A stretch of DNA of 23,093 bases from Leptospirillum sp. (lineage in GTDB: Bacteria > Nitrospirota > Leptospirillia > Leptospirillales > Leptospirillaceae). A model generated the notes under the pieces. It saw nothing but the letters and a program-made list of their open reading frames with translations. It ran no database searches and was not told where the DNA came from. This document shows, piece by piece, positions 13,426-21,654 of this stretch. The DNA is taken from NCBI GenBank assembly GCA_027346125.1, contig DAIEST010000271.1, positions 1 through 23,093 on the forward strand, in the 5' to 3' direction. Every line of letters starts with the position of its first letter. Positions within the stretch are counted from its first letter, which is position 1. The position numbers were made by a program, and so were the translations under genes.

Positions 13426-15534
13426 CTACTCCTCCTGGAAACGCACTACATCCGCGGAAACAATCGACACATCCTTCGGAACCTCGAGGGGAGACAGAAC
13501 CGGCAGAGACGGGAAATACCGCTCCAGGAACCGCCTGACCCCCAGACGGGTCTGGGCCGATACCATCAGGACCGCCTGGACACCCTTCCTCCCCTGGCTT
13601 TCGATAACTTGCCCCAGACTGGACAGCAATTTCTGAGCCAATCCCGGATCCAGAACCAGGGCACTCCCATGCGGGGTATGTGCAGACTGCTTCAGAAAAA
13701 CCTCTTCCCAGTTCCGGTCGAAACTGACAATCGAGAGCGCCCGGTTCCGTCCGGAGAGATAGGGATGGACGATCGAACGGCCCAGGGACTGGCGGACTCC
13801 TTCCGACAGACCCGGAACATCTTTCGCCTCTTTTCCCGCCGCGATCTGGTCCGCAAGCGATTCGAGAATCGTCCGCATATCGCGGATGGAAACCCGTTCG
13901 GAAAGGAGGGCGTGGAGCACGGACACCAGAACGCCCAGGGGAAGCTGGCCCGGAACCAGGTCCTCCACCAGCCTGGGATAATCCTTGGCCAGGGCATCCA
14001 GAAGCCGCTGGACTTCCTGACGACCCACCAGTTCGGCCGCATGGGAACGGATCAATTCCGACAAATGCGTGGAAAGAACTGTCAGCGGATCGACGACCGT
14101 AAAGCCCCTGGATTCCCCTTCCTCCCGCATGTCCAGACCGATCCAGTGCGCATTCAGACCAAATGTCGGTTCCTTGACAGGGGTCCCTTCGATCGTGGCG
14201 GAATCGCTTCCCGCATTCATGGCCAGGAGGGCTTCCGGCTTCAGTTCCCAGCGGCCGATGGGGGTCCCCTTGAGCAGGATGACGTATTCGTCCGGCTTCA
14301 GCTGGAGGTTGTCCCGGATATGGATGGGGGGAACGATGATCCCCATCTCCTGGGCCAGCTGACGGCGGATTCCGCGAATCCGCTCGGTCAGGTCCCCCCC
14401 GTTCCGCCCTTCGACCAGATCGACCAGACCATATCCGACATTCAGTTCAAGGAGATCGAGGGACAGGAACGTCTCGACGTTTTCCGGAGCCGGGGCGACC
14501 GTTTTCTCCTCTTCCACCGCCTTCTGTTCCTTTTTCCGGTCCGCCAACATCTTTCTCCAGGCCAGAACCCCGGTCAACGATCCGAGAAGGAGAAAGGCCA
14601 TATGGGGCAATCCCGGAACGACCGCGAGCAGGAACAGGATTCCCGAAGCCCCGCCCAACGGCCTGGCCCGGGTCAGGATCTGCTCCCGGAACTCGCTGCC
14701 GAGGTCCGTCCCGGATCCGGCCCGGGTCACGACGACACCGGCCGCCACCGAAACGATCAGGGCGGGAAGCTGGGCCACAAGCCCCTCTCCGATCGTCAGC
14801 AGCGTGTAGTACCTGAGCGCGTCCGACAGGTCGAGCCCCTTGATGGCAAGACCGATCACCAACCCTCCGAGAATATTGACGAACAGGATCAGGATCGCCG
14901 CGACCGCGTCTCCCCGGACGAATTTGCTCGCCCCGTCCATGGCCCCATAGAACTCCGACTCCCGGGACAGTTCCTTGCGCCGCTTGCGCGCATCCTCTTC
15001 CTTGATCGATCCCGAGTTCAGGTCGGCATCGATGGCCATCTGCTTTCCGGGCAACGCGTCCAGCGTGAACCGTGCCGCCACTTCCGCGATACGCCCGGCG
15101 CCCCGCGTCACCACGACAAAGTTGATCACCACAAAGATCGCAAACAGGACAAGCCCGACGGCATAAGAGCCGCCGACCACGAACCGGCCGAAGGACTGGA
15201 TGACGTGGCCGGCCGCCCCCGTTCCGTTCTGGCCGTGAAGCAGGATCAGCCGTGTCGACGCCACGTTCAGGGAAAGGCGGAAGAGTGTCGCCAGAAGCAG
15301 GACAGACGGAAAAACCGTGAACTCCAGGAGGTTCTTCGTGGTCATCGCCACCAGAAGGACGACCAGGGAAAGAGTGATGTTCGTCGCCAGGAAAAGGTCC
15401 AGAAGAACGGGGGGCATGGGAACGATCATGATGAACAGGACCCCGACCACCCCTCCCAGAATCAGGATGTCGGAGCGGCTGTTCAGAATCGCCGCCCACA
15501 AAGGATTCGGCCTACCGGCTTTGGGCGTTGCCAT
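13426..15534 (-). CDS. flhA: FlhA, flagellar export gate protein
   Basis: FlhA is the large membrane protein of the flagellar type III export gate; its cytoplasmic ring receives substrate-chaperone complexes. The 702-residue length is usual. The N-terminal half has about eight membrane helices, with the conserved cytoplasmic FHIPEP loop between helices 4 and 5 at about 141-200 (R-F-T-L-D-A-L-P-G-K-Q-M-A-I-D-A-D-L). The C-terminal half (about 330-702) is the soluble domain with the G-L-D-M-R-E region around the middle. The ATG at 15534 lies inside the end of flhB (23-base overlap) and follows GGGAGG by 9 bases, also within flhB. It sits between flhB and flhF, the common order. Confidence 0.97.
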   Translation of the reverse strand: MATPKAGRPNPLWAAILNSRSDILILGGVVGVLFIMIVPMPPVLLDLFLATNITLSLVVLLVAMTTKNLLEFTVFPSVLLLATLFRLSLNVASTRLILLHGQNGTGAAGHVIQSFGRFVVGGSYAVGLVLFAIFVVINFVVVTRGAGRIAEVAARFTLDALPGKQMAIDADLNSGSIKEEDARKRRKELSRESEFYGAMDGASKFVRGDAVAAILILFVNILGGLVIGLAIKGLDLSDALRYYTLLTIGEGLVAQLPALIVSVAAGVVVTRAGSGTDLGSEFREQILTRARPLGGASGILFLLAVVPGLPHMAFLLLGSLTGVLAWRKMLADRKKEQKAVEEEKTVAPAPENVETFLSLDLLELNVGYGLVDLVEGRNGGDLTERIRGIRRQLAQEMGIIVPPIHIRDNLQLKPDEYVILLKGTPIGRWELKPEALLAMNAGSDSATIEGTPVKEPTFGLNAHWIGLDMREEGESRGFTVVDPLTVLSTHLSELIRSHAAELVGRQEVQRLLDALAKDYPRLVEDLVPGQLPLGVLVSVLHALLSERVSIRDMRTILESLADQIAAGKEAKDVPGLSEGVRQSLGRSIVHPYLSGRNRALSIVSFDRNWEEVFLKQSAHTPHGSALVLDPGLAQKLLSSLGQVIESQGRKGVQAVLMVSAQTRLGVRRFLERYFPSLPVLSPLEVPKDVSIVSADVVRFQEE

Positions 15535-16603
15535 GCGTCATTCCCTCCCATTGTCCCCGTTCATAGAGTACGGACAGAACCTGGGCCACCGCCTGGTAGA
15601 ACTGGATCGGAATCTCCCGATCCAGAGGACAGGCGGCATAGAGCGTCCGTGCCAGCGGCGGGTCCTCGATGACCGGAACGCCCGCCTCGCGCGCCGCCCG
15701 CCGGATATTGAGGGCGATTTCGTCCTGGCCCTTGGCCACCACGACAGGCGCTGCCATGGTCTTCAGGTCATACTTGATGGCGACGGCAAAATGCGTCGGA
15801 TTGGTCACGACAAGAGTGGCCGTCCTGACCTTGGACATCATCCGGCGGCGGGCCATGGCTCTCTGGATCGACCGGATCCGGGAACGCACATGCGGATCCC
15901 CTTCCGTCTCCTTGAATTCTTCGCGGATTTCCGTCCGCGACATCCGCAGCGACCGGGTCAACTGGATCCGCTGGATCACAAAGTCCGCCAGTGCGATGAC
16001 CAGAAACAGGGGAACCAGCCGGAAGAGCCCGTCCCGCAGAAACCCCGTAAGAGCCGACACAAAGCGGTGAACGCCCGATTCTTCCAGCGACGGAAGCCGG
16101 TACCAGTCGTCGCGCAGCAACCAGAACACAACGAACAGGACCAGGAAAACCTTGATCAGGTATTTGAGAAGCTCGATCAGGGATTTTCCGGAGAGAATCC
16201 GCTTGAATCCCTTGCCGGGAGAGACCCTGTCCCATTTGAACGCCAGCGCCTTGGGCGACCAGACCGGGCCTCCCTGGACGAGAAATGCCAGGACAGAGGC
16301 CACCAGGAAACCCGACCAGACCGGAAGTCCCGACTTCAGAAAATCCCAGAGGACATGGGCTCCGAACACACTCACCGAGTCCGGACGGATCCGGAGATAG
16401 GCCGCCTGGGAAAAATACATCGCCATCTGCTGCTTCATGTCCAGGATCAGACGGTTTCCCGATACCCCGAACAGAATGAATGCCGCGACGAGAAAGAACA
16501 GGGAGCTGACCTCGCGGCTTCGGGCAACCTGACCTTCCTCCCGGGCTTTCTCGAGCCGTCTGGGAGTGGGCTCTTCCTGCTTCTGCTCGAAATTATCCGC
16601 CAT
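15512..16603 (-). CDS. flhB: FlhB, export gate substrate-specificity switch
   Basis: FlhB works with FliK to change export from hook to filament proteins. The 363-residue protein has a short cytoplasmic start (E-E-P-T-P-R-R-L-E-K-A-R-E-E-G-Q-V-A-R-S), four membrane helices (about 34-50, 90-110, 145-163 and 190-210) and a cytoplasmic domain with the self-cleavage motif N268-P-T-H271. This is almost the same position as in enterobacterial FlhB. The start overlaps the end of fliR by 11 bases and its ribosome binding site is weak, so coupling with fliR is likely. A separate small protein with only the C-terminal fold lies at 8-298. Confidence 0.97.
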   Translation of the reverse strand: MADNFEQKQEEPTPRRLEKAREEGQVARSREVSSLFFLVAAFILFGVSGNRLILDMKQQMAMYFSQAAYLRIRPDSVSVFGAHVLWDFLKSGLPVWSGFLVASVLAFLVQGGPVWSPKALAFKWDRVSPGKGFKRILSGKSLIELLKYLIKVFLVLFVVFWLLRDDWYRLPSLEESGVHRFVSALTGFLRDGLFRLVPLFLVIALADFVIQRIQLTRSLRMSRTEIREEFKETEGDPHVRSRIRSIQRAMARRRMMSKVRTATLVVTNPTHFAVAIKYDLKTMAAPVVVAKGQDEIALNIRRAAREAGVPVIEDPPLARTLYAACPLDREIPIQFYQAVAQVLSVLYERGQWEGMTHGNAQSR

Positions 16604-17381
16604 GGCCGCCCAAGAGGCTCATGATTCCCGGAAGCTCCTCCTCCATTCTGGAAAACGCGTTTGACAGAACGGATCCCAGAAACGGCAGGGACAGGATCAA
16701 AAGCCCCAGACCGCCCAGCACCAGCACGGGAAATCCCACCGAGATGAGATTCATCTGGGGCATCATCCGGGACAGGAATCCCATCGCCAGATTCAGGACG
16801 ATCCCCCCCACGAGAAACGGGGCCGCCAGCGTCAGGCCGAGTTCCATGAAATGGGAAAACAGGCTCAGATACCCATCGAAGAAAACGCTGTCGAACATTC
16901 CTCCTCCCGGAGGAATCAGGGCGTATGAGCGACCGAGAGCCCAGATCAGGGCCTCGTGGGCGCCGGACGAGAGAAACACGAGGAATGCCACGGTATTCTG
17001 GAAGGTTCCGAGAAGAGGAACCTCCGCAAGACCCAGCGGATTGATCACGTCCACCAGACCGAAGCCGACCTGGACGCCGGCCAGTTCTCCGGCAAACGAA
17101 ACGGCCGCGAACACCAGGAACGCCGAAAATCCCAGGGACACTCCGACAGCGAACTCCGTCACGAGGGATCCGACCCAGACGGAAAAGTCCCGGGGGGGGA
17201 GGGAATGTCCCACGACCACCGGCTCCAGGAGAAAGGAGAGCGCCAGCGCAATCAGACCCTTGATACGAACCGGAACCGTTTTCCCCGACAAGACCGGCAT
17301 GCTGACGACCAGACCCGAAACGCGGGCCAGCACCCACGTGAACAGCAGAACCGATTCGGGACGGAGGGCAAACAGGTTCAT
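16593..17381 (-). CDS. fliR: FliR, export gate membrane protein
   Basis: FliR is one subunit of the FliPQR export pore. The 262-residue protein is hydrophobic throughout, with about six membrane helices. Family landmarks include A-R-V-S-G-L-V near residue 20, the F-G-L-V-D-V-I-N-P near 107-115 and the helix containing F-L-S-R-M-M-P-Q-M-N near 205. Length is typical. Its ATG overlaps the fliQ stop (ATGA), and its stop lies inside the start of flhB. Such coupling keeps the levels of gate proteins in step. Confidence 0.95.
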   Translation of the reverse strand: MNLFALRPESVLLFTWVLARVSGLVVSMPVLSGKTVPVRIKGLIALALSFLLEPVVVGHSLPPRDFSVWVGSLVTEFAVGVSLGFSAFLVFAAVSFAGELAGVQVGFGLVDVINPLGLAEVPLLGTFQNTVAFLVFLSSGAHEALIWALGRSYALIPPGGGMFDSVFFDGYLSLFSHFMELGLTLAAPFLVGGIVLNLAMGFLSRMMPQMNLISVGFPVLVLGGLGLLILSLPFLGSVLSNAFSRMEEELPGIMSLLGGHGG

Positions 17382-17647
17382 CGGGTCAGTCCCGGAAGCC
17401 CCTGGAAGAGCGTGGCCGTATAGTCAATCAATTGACGGACCATCCATGGCATCAGGATCAGGAGAACGCCCACCACCCCCGCAACCTTCGGCAAAAAAGA
17501 CAATGTGGTCTCGTTGATCTGGGTCACCGCCTGGAAAAGACTGACCAGCACCCCGATCACAAGACTCACCGCCAGGATCGGAAGTGTCAGGACCAAAGCC
17601 ATCATCAGGGCATTGTGCGTCAGGTCGATCGCCGTCTGGGTCGTCAT
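17378..17647 (-). CDS. fliQ: FliQ, export gate membrane protein
   Basis: FliQ is the small subunit of the FliPQR export pore. The 89-residue protein is the usual length and has two membrane helices (about 15-37 and 53-75) joined by the conserved loop V-S-L-F-Q-A-V-T-Q-I-N-E-T-T-L-S-F-L-P-K. The frame is open for 40 codons further upstream, but the family begins near M-T-T-Q-T-A, so I use the ATG at 17647, preceded by CGAGG. The gap of 168 bases after fliP is unusual for these genes and holds a sigma-54-like element. Confidence 0.95.
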   Translation of the reverse strand: MTTQTAIDLTHNALMMALVLTLPILAVSLVIGVLVSLFQAVTQINETTLSFLPKVAGVVGVLLILMPWMVRQLIDYTATLFQGLPGLTR

Positions 17648-17710
17648 CTGGTGCCTCGAATCACTTGAAGGATTTGTCCTTGAAGCCCGGAAGATTCCTG
17701 GCAGGGATGG

Positions 17711-17726
17711 AGCAAATCCCATGCCG
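17711..17726 (-). promoter_or_regulatory. Sigma-54-like promoter upstream of fliQ
   Basis: On the minus strand the gap between fliP and fliQ contains CGGCATGGGATTTGCT. This fits the RpoN pattern TGGCAC-N5-TTGC, with GG and GC exactly 10 bases apart; one base at each end of the -24 element differs. Transcription would begin near 17700, giving a leader of about 50 bases to fliQ. It is a weaker match than the element before fliL, and the gap may serve another purpose. Confidence 0.5.
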
Positions 17727-17815
17727 GGAAAACGGAACGCCATCATGCGGAAGAAAGGCTGGAGCAAGGTGCGCGGAAGGGAGCTTTCCGGGGTGAAAGG
17801 CCCGTCGGAAATCTG

Positions 17816-18589
17816 TCAGTGAAAGCTTCGGACGAGCGAGCCCACCACAAGGGACCAGCCATCCACCAGGACGAACAGGAGGATCTTGAACGGAAGAGAG
17901 ACGACCGTGGGAGGGAGCATCATCATCCCCATCGACATCAGGACGGAAGAGACGACCATATCGAGAATCAGAAACGGAAGGTAGATGAGAAAACCCATCT
18001 CGAAGGCCGTCGAAAGCTCGCTCACCACAAAGGCCGGAATCAGGACATAGGTCGGGATATCCTCGCGGGACGACGGGGTCCCCTGAAGATGGGCAATCTT
18101 GACGAAAAGGGCCAGATCCCTCTGCCGGACCTGCCGGAACATGAACTTCCGGACCGGCTTCATCGCCCGATTCACCGCCTCGTCCGGAGCCAGCTGCTTG
18201 TTCAGGTAAGGGGTGATGGCCGTCTCGTTCATCGTTTTCCAGACGGGGGCCATCACAAAGAATGTCAGGAAAAGGGAGAGTCCGATCAGAACCTGGTTCG
18301 GAGGGACCTGAGCGGTTCCCATCGCCTGCCGGAGAAATGAAAGCACGACCACAATCCGGGTAAACGACGTCATCATGACAAGGATCGCGGGCGCCAGGGA
18401 AAGCACGGTCAGGAGAAGCAGGAGTTCGACGGTGACGGCAACCTGGCTGGGAGCCGGCGTTCCGGATCCGAAGGAAAGGTGGATGTCCGGAAGCGGGGCC
18501 ACGGGAGGAACAGACAGTCCGGAGGCAAGGGCGAGACCCGGAAAGAAAAGCAGAGAGCCCATGACAACGCCCGCCGCAAAGGATTTCAT
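17816..18589 (-). CDS. fliP: FliP, export gate membrane protein
   Basis: FliP is the main subunit of the FliPQR export pore. The 257-residue protein starts with a cleavable signal peptide (about residues 1-23, ending in A-L-A-S), as is known for FliP. Four membrane helices follow, with the landmark M-T-S-F-T-R-I-V-V-V-L-S-F-L-R-Q-A near residue 73 and a central soluble part (about 130-190). The frame is open far upstream, but the ATG at 18589 overlaps the fliO stop (TGATG), follows GGAG by 6 bases, and begins the signal peptide, so this is the start. Confidence 0.96.
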   Translation of the reverse strand: MKSFAAGVVMGSLLFFPGLALASGLSVPPVAPLPDIHLSFGSGTPAPSQVAVTVELLLLLTVLSLAPAILVMMTSFTRIVVVLSFLRQAMGTAQVPPNQVLIGLSLFLTFFVMAPVWKTMNETAITPYLNKQLAPDEAVNRAMKPVRKFMFRQVRQRDLALFVKIAHLQGTPSSREDIPTYVLIPAFVVSELSTAFEMGFLIYLPFLILDMVVSSVLMSMGMMMLPPTVVSLPFKILLFVLVDGWSLVVGSLVRSFH

Positions 18590-19113
18590 CAGACGCTCCA
18601 CCGGCGTGACGCGGAAGAGGAAGTCCCACGGTCCTGTCGACCCTTCCTGATTTTTTCCAGCGCACCCGAAACGAGATCTTCGAAGTTCTCTTCCGGCTTC
18701 GGAGAAGAGTCCGGAGCGTATCGGGGAGCGGTCCGATCCGGACTCCGCCGCTCGTCGCGTTCCACCGGCGGGACCTCCGTTCCGGCAGACGACTGCAGCG
18801 CTGCCTCCGGACGGCGGTCCTCCGGCCCTCCGGACAGTCGGGCCAGAAGCGAAACGGACTGGGGAGTCACCCCGATCAGGAAAGACTCCTCTCCCACTGA
18901 AACGACGGAGAGGGTCGTCTTGGGGGCCAGGGAACAGGTCGTTCGCACGGCGATCATCTCTTTCGGGGAAGAGCCGCCCGAAAGGGTCTTTTTCTGGAGG
19001 AACCTGAGCAGCCATACCGCTCCCAGAAAAAGGACCACCACGAGCAGGAGAGACCCCAGGAGCCTTCCCCCTACCCACAACAAAGACGCGTGATGCGCAT
19101 GAACCGGATTCAT
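18589..19113 (-). CDS. fliO: FliO, export gate assembly protein
   Basis: FliO helps FliP to assemble and is poorly conserved between species. The 174-residue protein has one membrane helix (about 12-34), followed by a cytoplasmic FliO domain of about 65 residues with the pattern V-x-T-x-C-S-L-A-P-K-T-T-L-S-V-V-S-V-G-E-E-S-F-L-I-G-V-T. The last 80 residues are Arg-, Pro- and Ser-rich and probably disordered. The ATG follows AAGGAG by 7 bases. The assignment rests on both this pattern and its place between fliN and fliP. Confidence 0.88.
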   Translation of the reverse strand: MNPVHAHHASLLWVGGRLLGSLLLVVVLFLGAVWLLRFLQKKTLSGGSSPKEMIAVRTTCSLAPKTTLSVVSVGEESFLIGVTPQSVSLLARLSGGPEDRRPEAALQSSAGTEVPPVERDERRSPDRTAPRYAPDSSPKPEENFEDLVSGALEKIRKGRQDRGTSSSASRRWSV

Positions 19114-19140
19114 GGAAAACTCCTTGGACGATCCCGAATG

Positions 19141-19518
19141 CTACAGGCTTTTGATCCGTTCGATGGGGCTGACGATATCCGTCAGACGAACCCCGTACTT
19201 GTCGTTGACCATGACCACCTCTCCCCGGGCCACCAGCTTGTCGTTGATCAGAATCTCCATCGGCTCTCCCGCAAGCTTGTCCAGCTCCACCACAGAGCCT
19301 TGCCCCAGCTGGAGGAGATCCTTGATCAGCATGCGCGCCGTTCCCACCCGGACCGAAACGGTCAGGGGAACGTCCAGGAGAAAGTCGATATTTTCGGGAG
19401 ATTCGTGGGTTCTGACCGGTTCGGGGGTCTCCGGAACCTCATCGTCTTCTCCCGACTTCGCCAGATCCGCTTCCCATGCAGCGGCCAGCGCTTCCTCATC
19501 CAACGGTTCGTCTGCCAT
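19141..19518 (-). CDS. fliN: FliN, flagellar switch protein
   Basis: FliN is part of the C ring that controls motor rotation and helps to receive export cargo. The 125-residue protein has an acidic N-terminal part (about 1-43) and one SpoA domain (about 44-123): L-L-D-V-P-L-T-V-S-V-R-V-G, then L-G-Q-G-S-V-V-E-L-D-K-L and E-V-V-M-V-N-D-K-Y-G-V-R-L. I use the ATG at 19518, because AAGGAGG lies 5 bases before it; the TTG one codon earlier is too close to that site. fliM, its usual neighbour and partner, is not between fliL and this gene. Confidence 0.95.
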   Translation of the reverse strand: MADEPLDEEALAAAWEADLAKSGEDDEVPETPEPVRTHESPENIDFLLDVPLTVSVRVGTARMLIKDLLQLGQGSVVELDKLAGEPMEILINDKLVARGEVVMVNDKYGVRLTDIVSPIERIKSL

Positions 19519-19536
19519 CAAAGCCTCCTTGGCCCA

Positions 19537-19583
19537 CCGGAAGGAATCCCGGCCGAAGATCTCCCGACGCCGGACGCTTCCGG
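19537..19583 (-). repeat. Nested inverted repeat between fliL and fliN
   Basis: In the 76-base gap between fliL and fliN, outer arms CCGGAAG and CTTCCGG (7 bases) enclose inner arms CCGGC and GCCGG (5 bases). There is no T tract, so it is not a terminator. It ends about 19 bases before the fliN start and could shape the mRNA near the ribosome binding site. It may also mark where a neighbouring gene was lost, though that is a guess. Confidence 0.4.
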
Positions 19584-19594
19584 GTCAATATCGA

Positions 19595-20095
19595 TCACTG
19601 AATCACAAACTCGGTGAAATAAACCGACGTCACCCTTCCCAACGTCAGGATCGAGTTCACACGATGACGGATCTGGTTCCGGAGAGCCAGCTTGCCTCCT
19701 GTCGTACCCAGATCCTCCGACGACTCGGAGCCCAGCAGGATCAAAATGATATTCTGGATCTCCGGCATCCGATACTCAACTTCTTTCCCCACCTGGGGGT
19801 TGTCCAGCTTGAACGCGATCCGGACCTTCAGGTATTTCGGGTTCTCTCCCGATCGGGTATCCAGGTTCACCACAAACGGTTTCAGATCCACGATCGGGTT
19901 GTGCTTGATCAGCTTTTCCATTTCCTTGGGCGTCATCGGCACGTCGCTCGCAGCCTTGTGACCATGCTTCATGAAATAGAACGCCCCACCTCCGAGAAGA
20001 GCCAGGACAGCCACCCCGATAATCGCCATTTTCTTGATGTTCCGGGGCGGTTTGTCCGATCCGGATTCTTCTTCCTTCTCTTCATCGTCCGCCAT
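19595..20095 (-). CDS. fliL: FliL, stator-associated basal body protein
   Basis: FliL surrounds and supports the MotAB stators. The 166-residue protein has a charged cytoplasmic start (M-A-D-D-E-E-K-E-E-E), one membrane helix at about 24-43 and a periplasmic FliL domain at about 65-166 with the landmark P-F-V-V-N-L-D, K-Y-L-K-V-R-I-A-F and a C-terminal V-x-F-T-E-F-V-I-Q. The frame is open 28 codons upstream, but the ATG at 20095 is preceded by AAGGAGG at 5 bases, and the upstream part overlaps a sigma-54-type promoter. I therefore use this start. It heads the export block. Confidence 0.95.
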   Translation of the reverse strand: MADDEEKEEESGSDKPPRNIKKMAIIGVAVLALLGGGAFYFMKHGHKAASDVPMTPKEMEKLIKHNPIVDLKPFVVNLDTRSGENPKYLKVRIAFKLDNPQVGKEVEYRMPEIQNIILILLGSESSEDLGTTGGKLALRNQIRHRVNSILTLGRVTSVYFTEFVIQ

Positions 20096-20143
20096 GGACG
20101 CCTCCTTAGCCAGAATCGGTTGAACCCATTTGCACTTTGGATT

Positions 20144-20160
20144 AAGCAACTCCGATGCCA
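20144..20160 (-). promoter_or_regulatory. Sigma-54-type promoter of the fliL operon
   Basis: The minus strand reads TGGCATCGGAGTTGCTT. This matches the RpoN pattern TGGCAC-N5-TTGC with one change in the -24 box, and GG and GC lie exactly 10 bases apart. The start point would be near 20134, which leaves a leader of about 39 bases to the fliL ATG. It lies just after the terminator of flgE, as expected for the first promoter of a new transcript. An enhancer-binding activator of the FleQ/FlrC kind would be needed; none is in the window. Confidence 0.7.
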
Positions 20161-20211
20161 CCGGAATATCGGGAAGCACAAATCCTTTAGCAGACTGACA
20201 GCGACATGTCC

Positions 20212-20241
20212 AAAAAAAAGGGGAGACCGAGTCTCCCCTTT
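20212..20241 (-). terminator. Intrinsic terminator after flgE
   Basis: In the transcribed direction an 11-base stem (arms AAAGGGGAGAC and GTCTCCCCTTT) with a 3-base loop is followed by five further T. It lies about 25 bases after the flgE stop. It is the clearest terminator in the window and separates the hook block from the fliL block. Confidence 0.9.
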
Positions 20242-20265
20242 GCAGAACCCCCCTGAAGGCCGTTC

Positions 20266-21639
20266 CTATCCGATCCGCGTCAACAGCGTGTTCAGGATGG
20301 TATTGTCGGTTGCGATGATGGAAGCGCTGGCCTGATAGCCCCGTTCGGCCGTGATCATGTCAACCATCTGACGCCCCAGATCCGTACTGGACAACTCAAG
20401 GGAATCGGCCAGCAGGACTCCTCTGCCGCCTTCGCCCGGACGGCCATAGTTCGGCGTTCCCGACGCGATGCTCTCCGCGTAGGCGTTGCCGCCCACGCTG
20501 GCCAGACCTCCCGGATTGTTGAAGTTCGCGATCCCCACGACTCCCAGCACTTTCTGGACTCCGTTACTGAAAGAGCCCACCACTTTTCCGTCCCGGGCGA
20601 CCGCAAGGTTGTTCAGATCGCCGGATCGGTGACCGTCCTGGGTTTCTTCGATCGTGGCCGACGGCGCATTGTACTGTGTCAACTGGAGCACCTGCTGGGT
20701 CACGCCATTGGTGTGGTTGGTCCGAATCGTCTGCCCTTTCGACGGAATCGTCACATCGAACGAAAAAGGCGTCTTGGCCTTGTCCTGCAACGTCGTCTGG
20801 TAAAGGGCGTGAGAAACCCCGTTCGGGTCCTTCTTGACCGGAGAACCGCCATAATTGACGGATTTGACGTCCCCGTTCCCGTCGAACTGGATAAGACCGA
20901 CCATCCCCTTCAACGTCTTCGGAGATTTTCTCCCCAGCGGAGGATAGGAGACAGAACCGCCCCCCTTGGTGAGCGTCGCCCCGTCCATTGTAGCCTGAAA
21001 GGCCCACTGGCCGGCAACCGAGGTCGGGATGAACTTGTAGGTCAACAGATGCTGGATTCCGAGGGAATCGTAGATGTTGCTCGATTTCTCGAACATCTGT
21101 CCCGCCTTCAGCTTCTCCGTCATGCCCGCATCCAGGTTGATCCTGGAAAACACATTCTGGGTCGCCTTGGGAGGGACCGTCGTCTGCGGCACCGTCACGT
21201 CGGAAAGGATCGGCTGGATCTTGCCGTTCTTGTTCATGTATCCCTGGAGCGCGCGCCCTTCCACATCCACGATCCGCCCGGTCTTGTCGAGTGCGAGCTG
21301 GCCGTTCCGGGTAAAGAAATTCTGGCCGTTCTTGCCTCTCACCGTCATGAACCCGTTGCCCTGGATCGCCATGTCCAGTCCGTTGCTCGTGGCCTGGATG
21401 CTCCCCTGCGCAAACTCGTGCTGGATCGCTTCCACATAAACGCCGCTGCCGGGCTGGGAGGTGTTGATCATATTGGATCGGCCGGTCAGCGTCTGTCCGT
21501 AGACATCCGCGAAGATCGCCCGTCCCTGCTTGAACCCGACGGTATTCAGGTTCGTGATGTTATTGCCGATGACGGACATGTCCGTCCCCATCGCGTTCAG
21601 ACCACTATTGGCCACATACATGGACGATAGAACACCCAT
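20266..21639 (-). CDS. flgE: FlgE, flagellar hook protein
   Basis: FlgE forms the flexible hook. The 457-residue protein has the conserved N-terminal rod/hook helix (residues 1-50, with S-G-L-N-A and I-G-N-N-I-T-N-L-N-T-V-G-F-K), a central FlgE D2 domain and a C-terminal helix (about 415-457) with E-L-S-S-T-D-L-G-R-Q-M-V-D-M-I and E-R-G-Y-Q-A-S-A. Length is within the usual range for hook proteins. The ATG follows AGGAGG by 8 bases. It lies 15 bases after flgD and is followed by a strong terminator. Confidence 0.96.
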   Translation of the reverse strand: MGVLSSMYVANSGLNAMGTDMSVIGNNITNLNTVGFKQGRAIFADVYGQTLTGRSNMINTSQPGSGVYVEAIQHEFAQGSIQATSNGLDMAIQGNGFMTVRGKNGQNFFTRNGQLALDKTGRIVDVEGRALQGYMNKNGKIQPILSDVTVPQTTVPPKATQNVFSRINLDAGMTEKLKAGQMFEKSSNIYDSLGIQHLLTYKFIPTSVAGQWAFQATMDGATLTKGGGSVSYPPLGRKSPKTLKGMVGLIQFDGNGDVKSVNYGGSPVKKDPNGVSHALYQTTLQDKAKTPFSFDVTIPSKGQTIRTNHTNGVTQQVLQLTQYNAPSATIEETQDGHRSGDLNNLAVARDGKVVGSFSNGVQKVLGVVGIANFNNPGGLASVGGNAYAESIASGTPNYGRPGEGGRGVLLADSLELSSTDLGRQMVDMITAERGYQASASIIATDNTILNTLLTRIG

Positions 21640-21654
21640 CTTGAATTCCTCCTG

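Noticed and set aside
12025..15672. A plus-strand open frame of over 1200 codons opposite flhA and flhF
   Set aside because: It lies antisense to two clear genes, has a low-complexity His/Arg/Asp/Gln-rich product with no family pattern, and follows from the GC-rich codon use of the other strand.
18589..19078. N-terminal extension of fliP reaching back through fliO
   Set aside because: The extension is out of frame with the recognised FliO protein and the FliP signal peptide begins at the ATG at 18589, which has its own ribosome binding site.
20164..20191. A sigma-28 promoter (TAAA ... CCCGATAT) before fliL
   Set aside because: The spacer is about 12 bases rather than 15, and a much better sigma-54 element lies next to it.
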